A stretch of DNA of 64,000 bases, taken from positions 1 through 64,000 of the forward strand of contig WMKJ01000049.1 in assembly GCA_009733715.1 (NCBI GenBank). The letters run 5' to 3'. Position numbers and translations under genes: made by a program. Origin of the DNA: Herpomyces periplanetae (Eukaryota; Ascomycota; Laboulbeniomycetes; Herpomycetales; Herpomycetaceae). The notes beneath the pieces are model-generated. The model made no database searches. It worked only from the letters and a program-made list of their open reading frames with translations, and had not been told where the DNA came from. Positions 58,805 to 64,000 of this stretch are shown here, piece after piece. Each line of letters opens with the position of its first letter. Position 1 is the stretch's first letter.

Positions 58805-60451
58805 TTAATTAACATCACAAAAAAACCGAAAGACGACTGGAACAACGCTCGGCGGCAGACTTCCGTACTCCGTAATAACCATCGTGATGTATTCGGCTGG
58901 TGTAACATCGTACATTATGTTTAAAACTTGTAAATTAGACGTTTCAGTCCAAGCTTGTACTAAATGATCCGCTGTAGTTGTGGCTGTATCCGTGTGAACT
59001 CGTGTAACTCCCAATATTTCTGCCTCTGGAGCTATTTCATTCATCACGATCGAGTCAAGTACAACTCGATCCGTGAATTTCAAACTTTCGCAGCACACTA
59101 TCACCGGTATGTGTCGAACTTTGGCGTGCATTGCAATTATGGCAGTTCCAACTCTCGAATAAAGGCATCCATTTCCCATCATCGCATGTGCTCCTAAGAA
59201 AACTTTTGTGGCCCGCGCAACAGCGTGACATGCTCCGCTTACAAGTGTATAGGAAACTCGAATTCCATGTCGTGCAAGCTCTGATGCCAAATGACTACCC
59301 TCAAATAATGGTTTGCTATCCACTACAATTACTTCAAATTTAACACCTGCATGCCATGCTTCCAAAAAAGTCTTCAAGATAATACTTGATTTAGCAAATG
59401 TAACTATCACATCATCTTGTCGAATTTTTCCTGCGCCGGTTTGACTGATCACCGTATCTGCATATACAATCCTTTCATAGATGAATGTATCGATTGCATC
59501 AATAAGTGCAGCTTTCGCATCCATTTCCGGTGTTGATGGGTCAATTTTAATGATCAGATCTTTCAAATATCGTATCGCATTACCCATGGATATGCTAAGT
59601 GGTCGACATGATTTTAAAAAGTCAATTTGCGGTGAAAGGTGATGCGATGTTAAGTGTCTTGCTAAAGATGTTCCCTCCGGTGTCGTATACGAGAGCAAAA
59701 CGTTCTTAAACGCTAATAGCATAGCCAGGCACCTAGCATTACTTCCACAAATCTCGTAACAGCTCATCTTTAGTCCTAGCGTTAAAACGCTTGGATGAAC
59801 TTCTTTAAATTTATTTCCAATCGAAGATCTTCGCGACTGACCGTACAAATGTCCAAACAACGCTACATTTTTATCCGTATCACCTCGTGATGTACGCGGT
59901 GTAGAGGTATCCAATAATGGTGACGACGGAGGTAATGAAGGCGGTAAAGTTAACCGTGATGAATTTTTAAATGTAATAGTATGATCCGATCCCAAAGTAT
60001 TCAGCATAGTAGTGCTTGTTGAACCACTAACGGATCCCGTAGATGTATTCTGACCTGAACTGTGAGAAAGAGTGTGGGATAATGAAATACCGGATAAATT
60101 TGTCGCATTTACTGTGCGTACACCAGAGTCCATGCGCAATCCTTGACAATTCCCCGTACCTGTACGTACGTTTGTTTCAGTAGTTTTTCGTTGCATCCTA
60201 CGAGATGCTTTTTCCAGTTTTGCAAGCTTTTTCAACTCAGCATTGCTGAGTTTACTTCGTTCTCCATTTCCCGTTCCCACTTCCATTTGCATTCCAGCTG
60301 TACACCCGGTCATAGATCCCGTTGTAGATGTACACGCTGAAAATGACCCTGATGAACTTAGCAGTTCCGGGTCAACAAACGGATTAACCAGAGAATACTC
60401 CGACGCGTCCAACTTGCTATTCCCCGATTCCGTTCCATAAGACTTTTCCAT
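58805..60451 (-). CDS. GCD2: eIF2B delta subunit
   Basis: An intronless frame of 548 residues from the ATG at 60451. The first 180 residues are Ser/Thr/Gly-rich with a Lys-rich helix (LKKLAKLEKASRRMQRKT). The catalytically inactive Rossmann-type domain follows: VHPSVLTLGLKM, DIIVTFAKSS-like block (DDVIVTFAKSSIILKTFLEA), FEVIVVDSKPLFEG and SYTLVSGACHAVARATKVFL, then VPVVFRFFCDVN at the end. Gcd2 is part of the eIF2B decamer that reloads eIF2 with GTP and senses eIF2alpha phosphorylation under amino-acid shortage. Two CACGTG sites (60812, 60865) lie 360-420 bp upstream. Confidence 0.94.
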   Translation of the reverse strand: MEKSYGTESGNSKLDASEYSLVNPFVDPELLSSSGSFSACTSTTGSMTGCTAGMQMEVGTGNGERSKLSNAELKKLAKLEKASRRMQRKTTETNVRTGTGNCQGLRMDSGVRTVNATNLSGISLSHTLSHSSGQNTSTGSVSGSTSTTMLNTLGSDHTITFKNSSRLTLPPSLPPSSPLLDTSTPRTSRGDTDKNVALFGHLYGQSRRSSIGNKFKEVHPSVLTLGLKMSCYEICGSNARCLAMLLAFKNVLLSYTTPEGTSLARHLTSHHLSPQIDFLKSCRPLSISMGNAIRYLKDLIIKIDPSTPEMDAKAALIDAIDTFIYERIVYADTVISQTGAGKIRQDDVIVTFAKSSIILKTFLEAWHAGVKFEVIVVDSKPLFEGSHLASELARHGIRVSYTLVSGACHAVARATKVFLGAHAMMGNGCLYSRVGTAIIAMHAKVRHIPVIVCCESLKFTDRVVLDSIVMNEIAPEAEILGVTRVHTDTATTTADHLVQAWTETSNLQVLNIMYDVTPAEYITMVITEYGSLPPSVVPVVFRFFCDVN

Positions 60452-62030
60452 ATTGAAGATTAAATGTCACAATTAACCTTGATCTCTATTTCATTAAAAC
60501 CTTAATAATCTAATTTGCCAAAAAAATTCCAAATAAAATTCTTACCCTCTCCAGGATACTTGAACAGTTGAACGCTCCGAACTTAACCGAAATAGCATTC
60601 AAATAATCTATCAAAATTTAACCGACCCAAGCCTAACAATACTCTTGTGCATGATTTCCCGCTAACCCGTAAAATTGACCCTGCAAAACCCCCGTCAAAT
60701 CTATACTCAAAATATTCTTTCCACCGATATCGTACTAAATGCTCCATGCTAATTTTTTGGAAAATTTCATCGCGAACACCTAAATCCCCAAATTTTCTCC
60801 ATTCAGTGAACCACGTGACTGGCATATGCTCAGTCTGCTGAGATAAGCATTCTGGTCCATGGATCACGTGGTTTGCAGCGTGGTGATGGCTTCAGTGCGA
60901 ATTACCGTTTTGGGTAATAAACTGACTTGAATGTATGTTCAGAATTAAAATAAAGGTAAGTAATGTGTGTAATGGTAATTTATGATTAATTGCAAAATTT
61001 TGGGGTGAATAATTTTACGAATTAAAATTGTATTATAATTGAGTTTAGCTTTATGTTTAAAATTGAGGTATGTGTTGATTATTTTCTGTTTCATTTCAAT
61101 GCATATCCCATCCCACGCTTTTGACTACTACGAAGGATCCAATATTTTATATTACTTCAAAATCCTAATGGTGAATTACTTATACGCTTGATTTAAATTT
61201 CAATTCTCATGCTAAATTTCATGTTGCTTGTATCCAATTTGTATACTGTCCCAAACCGAAAAATTTATATTTTGTAATCAACATATTACACCTGTAATAG
61301 ATGTTATGGTTGTACTTTTGCAAATTCGCTCTACAGCATAAACATATTTTAACCAATATTAATATGTAAATTCATTCGACTCGATAATGGAGAATATCAA
61401 TTCTTATAATTTCCCAGCATTTATAGACAATGATTTTGTACAAAATTATAGCAATCAAACCACTGACTATTTCATCCTAGTTCCTATAATACATCTCATT
61501 CAACGTACTGATAGACAGGTTTGATACCCATTTGCTCTTTTTGATTCCAGAAAATATAGCCCCACAATTTAAAGATTTCAATAAAAGCTTTCTTTGTAGA
61601 TCAAGATTCGTGTTAGTGTAAAATCACTATCATAGAGTTAGTAGTTCAATTATGCAATTACGGCTTTATTCAAAAACATTTTTAGACTTATGTCTAAACT
61701 TGTCCAAACATAACCGTATAAATAACTGAACTTGTAACATACTATATATTATAATCCAGTATGCCATTGAAAGCTAGCTACCACCATTTGTTTTGTTCAT
61801 CGGAGTCGGCAAAGCTAACCTGTAGTGTACAATTTCTTTTGGCTTCTTTGATTTAACCTGCAACACACTTAATATGTAACTCGGCTCTAATCAATATTTC
61901 ATTTCTAAAGGTTACCTGCAAGATTCATAAGATTGACCGATTTTTCATGTATTGATATACTTTCGTTCGTTTGCGTATAAAGGTTTAAACCGTCCCATTG
62001 TATTCACGTAATTTTTCACTTGGAACCACG
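60452..62030. other. GCD2 upstream intergenic, AT-rich
   Basis: 1.6 kb between two minus-strand genes. It contains CACGTG at 60812-60817 and 60865-60870. A minus-strand frame of 80 codons with an ATG exists near 60826 but matches nothing and overlaps these sites. From about 60940 to 61990 the DNA is very AT-rich with no coding frame. Confidence 0.45.
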
Positions 62031-63986
62031 TTAAATTGCCCTCTTCGCTTTATTTTTAGGGCTATAAGATTCTGCAATTTCCTTAATCCTGGAATGCTCT
62101 CGTTCATTTCTACTTAGAGTTAAGATTGACCGATCGTTTTCACCAACATTCCGCTTACGCCCACGTAAAGTTTCCCTCTTCGCTTTTTTTAAGGGTCTAT
62201 AAGATTCGGCGATTTTCTTAATTCTGGCATGCTCTCGTTCATTTATCCAGGAATCTGTTTGTGATGGTTGATCCTGCGAATTTGATCCCTGTTCAGATCC
62301 ATGCGACGTTTTCATCTCTGCTGGTTTATGAGGCCTGTAAGATTCCGCAATTTCCTTAATCCTAGCATGTACTCGTTCACTTTGACCTGGGGTAGAATCC
62401 GGTCCATCATGCTCGGTTACATTCCGTTTTGATCCGCGTAAAGCTTCCCTCTTCACCTTACTTGAAGGTCCATAAGATTCTGCAATTTCCTTAATCCTGG
62501 TATGCTCTCGTTCACTTGCCATAGCATCCACTGATGATGGTTGACCCCGCCGATTTGATCCTTGTTCAGATCCATGCAATGTGTTCACCCTTGCTGGTTC
62601 ATAAGACTCTGCAATATACTTAACCTTGGCATGCTCCCGTTCTCTTTCACCAGCTGACAATGTTCCACGTTCAGATGTATTTGATACGTATCCATTGCTA
62701 CCCTTTAATCTACTATTATGCCTTTGTAACTCTTCCCGAACAGGTATCTCAGGCTGCTTCTTTTCCTTTTCATTTTCCGGTTGACTCCATCGATTAAATT
62801 TAATTTGTTTATCAGTGTCTTCAGACATATGAGGTTTGTAAGATTCTGCTAATTCTTTGATTTTAGCGTGTTCCCTCTCTTCCTCGGCTATTGTTGAAGT
62901 TGAATCTCCACCTCTATGTTTCTCTTCCCCAAACGTGCTACCTATGCTCGTCGGTGACTTGCCATTTAAACTTTGTTCGCCCTGATTAGACTTATTTGGC
63001 GCCCATCCCTTAAGCTCTGATGATGCAGGCGATATTGTAGACTCCCAAAACAGTTCAGGGCGATCAGACAAATGGGTCCGGTAGGAATTTGATATATTCT
63101 TAATCCTAGCATGTTCTTGTTCTCTTTCCTGTGTCGCTACATCAAACTTATCATTCTCTACCTCGTCACTAACTTCAGCTCCTCCATTCTGAACTTTGGG
63201 TGCATTCTTTTGATTGAGAGGGTTTGTCATAACATCTGCCATACTTGGTTTATCCTCTTCAGATTTCTGTATATCTTTCCATTGTTTGCCATAGTTCACA
63301 TCGGAAGTATTCAAGGTTTCATCTTCGTCGGATAAAGTCTCGTCATGAGATGATGATATACGATGAGACTCTTTACTTTTAGTATTGGATTTGTCATTCG
63401 GTTCCGTTGGCGTTGACGGATCCATATCCAAAGTAAGAATTTTTGATGGATCAGTTTGAATTATAGGTCCAGATGAGTTCTTAGGATATTGTTGTTTTAA
63501 ATCATCAAAATTTGACTCATTTATTCCACAGTCCCCGCCTAAATGTTTAATCCAGATATCAATGGAAAGACATTCATCATTTAAACTCATTTGAAGATGA
63601 GGAGAGTCTGGCATACTATAAACTCGGTAGCTCAGCAATTCCACATCCGTTTGGTTATTATTCGTATACTCCCCCAAGAGTCGAGAATCGATCTGTGTAG
63701 GGCACAATGCAAACGAATGTGGTTTAGAATTAATAACTGGGAGAACCGTGGCTGTAGTGTTTGAGCGCCGTAGTAACTGAAATACGTCACGAGTAGAGTT
63801 GCGAAGAGAATTTGGGTTGGAGGACAATGCAAGTTGAAAGTCAGAGTTAAAGTAAACAACTTCATCACTATTATCGACTCTAAGCTGTCCTAAATTCCTT
63901 TCAGGTTGTGTACAAAGGTAATTTAGTGCTAATTTTCTCTTGCAATCTGCAAAGTAATGTAAAAAGTTTTTAGGGTACTTCACCAT
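62031..63986 (-). CDS. Repeat protein with seven EREHxRIKEIAESY units (5' end may lie outside window)
   Basis: A 651-codon frame from an ATG at 63986; the frame stays open to the window edge, so the true start may lie beyond. The first 230 residues are not repetitive and hold several N-x-S/T sites. The rest contains seven copies of the motif EREHARIKEIAESYRP. The last five are spaced about 45 residues apart and alternate between two linker types: one with HGSEQGSN, the other with KxKRExLRGxKRN. Thus copies 3+4 and 5+6 form two about 90-residue super-units. I recognise no family. A stretch LNDECLSIDIWI in the N-terminal part faintly recalls type-B carboxylesterases, but the rest of that fold is not seen. 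Confidence 0.7.
   Translation of the reverse strand: MVKYPKNFLHYFADCKRKLALNYLCTQPERNLGQLRVDNSDEVVYFNSDFQLALSSNPNSLRNSTRDVFQLLRRSNTTATVLPVINSKPHSFALCPTQIDSRLLGEYTNNNQTDVELLSYRVYSMPDSPHLQMSLNDECLSIDIWIKHLGGDCGINESNFDDLKQQYPKNSSGPIIQTDPSKILTLDMDPSTPTEPNDKSNTKSKESHRISSSHDETLSDEDETLNTSDVNYGKQWKDIQKSEEDKPSMADVMTNPLNQKNAPKVQNGGAEVSDEVENDKFDVATQEREQEHARIKNISNSYRTHLSDRPELFWESTISPASSELKGWAPNKSNQGEQSLNGKSPTSIGSTFGEEKHRGGDSTSTIAEEEREHAKIKELAESYKPHMSEDTDKQIKFNRWSQPENEKEKKQPEIPVREELQRHNSRLKGSNGYVSNTSERGTLSAGEREREHAKVKYIAESYEPARVNTLHGSEQGSNRRGQPSSVDAMASEREHTRIKEIAESYGPSSKVKREALRGSKRNVTEHDGPDSTPGQSERVHARIKEIAESYRPHKPAEMKTSHGSEQGSNSQDQPSQTDSWINEREHARIKKIAESYRPLKKAKRETLRGRKRNVGENDRSILTLSRNEREHSRIKEIAESYSPKNKAKRAI
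62060..62650 (-). repeat. In-gene tandem repeat, about 135-bp unit, alternating types
   Basis: Five successive copies of the EREHxRIKEIAESY-coding segment lie near 62630, 62495, 62360, 62225 and 62090. Spacing is close to 135 bp; alternate linkers resemble each other more than neighbours, so the last duplication step was probably of a 270-bp double unit. Confidence 0.75.
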
Positions 63987-64000
63987 AAGTGCACTAATCA

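Noticed and set aside
60583-60867. Small minus-strand frame upstream of GCD2
   Set aside because: No family match, no intron support, and it overlaps two CACGTG promoter motifs.
63430-63620. Carboxylesterase-like motif in the repeat protein (LNDECLSIDIWI)
   Set aside because: Only one short block resembles the family; the oxyanion-hole glycines and the GxSxG motif are not found nearby.

Overview
The window is nuclear DNA from a filamentous or otherwise chitin-walled fungus. The evidence is a chitin-synthase export chaperone (CHS7 type), a fungal Dsn1/Mis13 kinetochore protein, fungal anthranilate synthase and homoserine kinase, and a C2-C2 phosphatidylserine decarboxylase. Genes are interrupted by short (about 50-110 nt) GT-AG introns with TTAAC, CTAAT or TACTAAC-like branch sites. 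A small protein resembling a fungal complex I accessory subunit suggests an aerobic species. I cannot fix the phylum from sequence alone; the intron-rich genes fit an early-diverging or basal lineage as well as Dikarya. I saw no transposon, LTR element, virus-like element, CRISPR array or rRNA.

Layout, left to right. 1-300 is a GC-rich block with a tRNA-like A-box region. 739-2487 (-) is an unrecognised coiled-coil protein, followed by a 4.4 kb gene-free stretch whose + strand is strikingly cytosine-poor. 6.9-15.6 kb is rich in ribosome and nucleolus genes: LSO2/CCDC124, then (on -) TEN1 and an SRP40/Nopp140 protein, then an epoxide hydrolase with a 5-nt micro-exon, ENP2 and RIO1. ENP2 and RIO1 diverge from one promoter carrying a PAC box. 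15.9-21.6 kb holds FBP1, CHS7, MCR1 and PPT2. 22.2-33.6 kb holds a second unknown coiled-coil protein, TRP2, PSD2, an NHP2 relative and a GGPP synthase. 34.8-47.2 kb holds MIS13/DSN1, CDC48, a PHO85-type kinase with a Gln/His-rich tail, and an SHG1-domain protein. 47.8-60.5 kb holds THR1, a complex I-like small subunit, a CofD-like protein, an unknown small protein, RPS29, POL12, a Sec14-like protein and GCD2. 62.0-64.0 kb (-) carries a novel repeat protein that may run off the right end.

Most genes are housekeeping: ribosome assembly and translation control (LSO2, SRP40, ENP2, RIO1, NHP2, RPS29, GCD2), replication and telomere (POL12, TEN1), mitosis (MIS13, CDC48), amino-acid synthesis (TRP2, THR1), lipids and terpenoids (PSD2, BTS1, Sec14-like), carbon metabolism (FBP1) and cell wall (CHS7). 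Their order looks like an ordinary fungal chromosome arm rather than an operon or gene cluster. Intergenic DNA is sprinkled with CACGTG palindromes and a few TGACGTCA (CRE) sites. Exon coordinates below were chosen by hand from splice consensus plus continuity with the known protein family; every multi-exon model given as complete sums to a whole number of codons.
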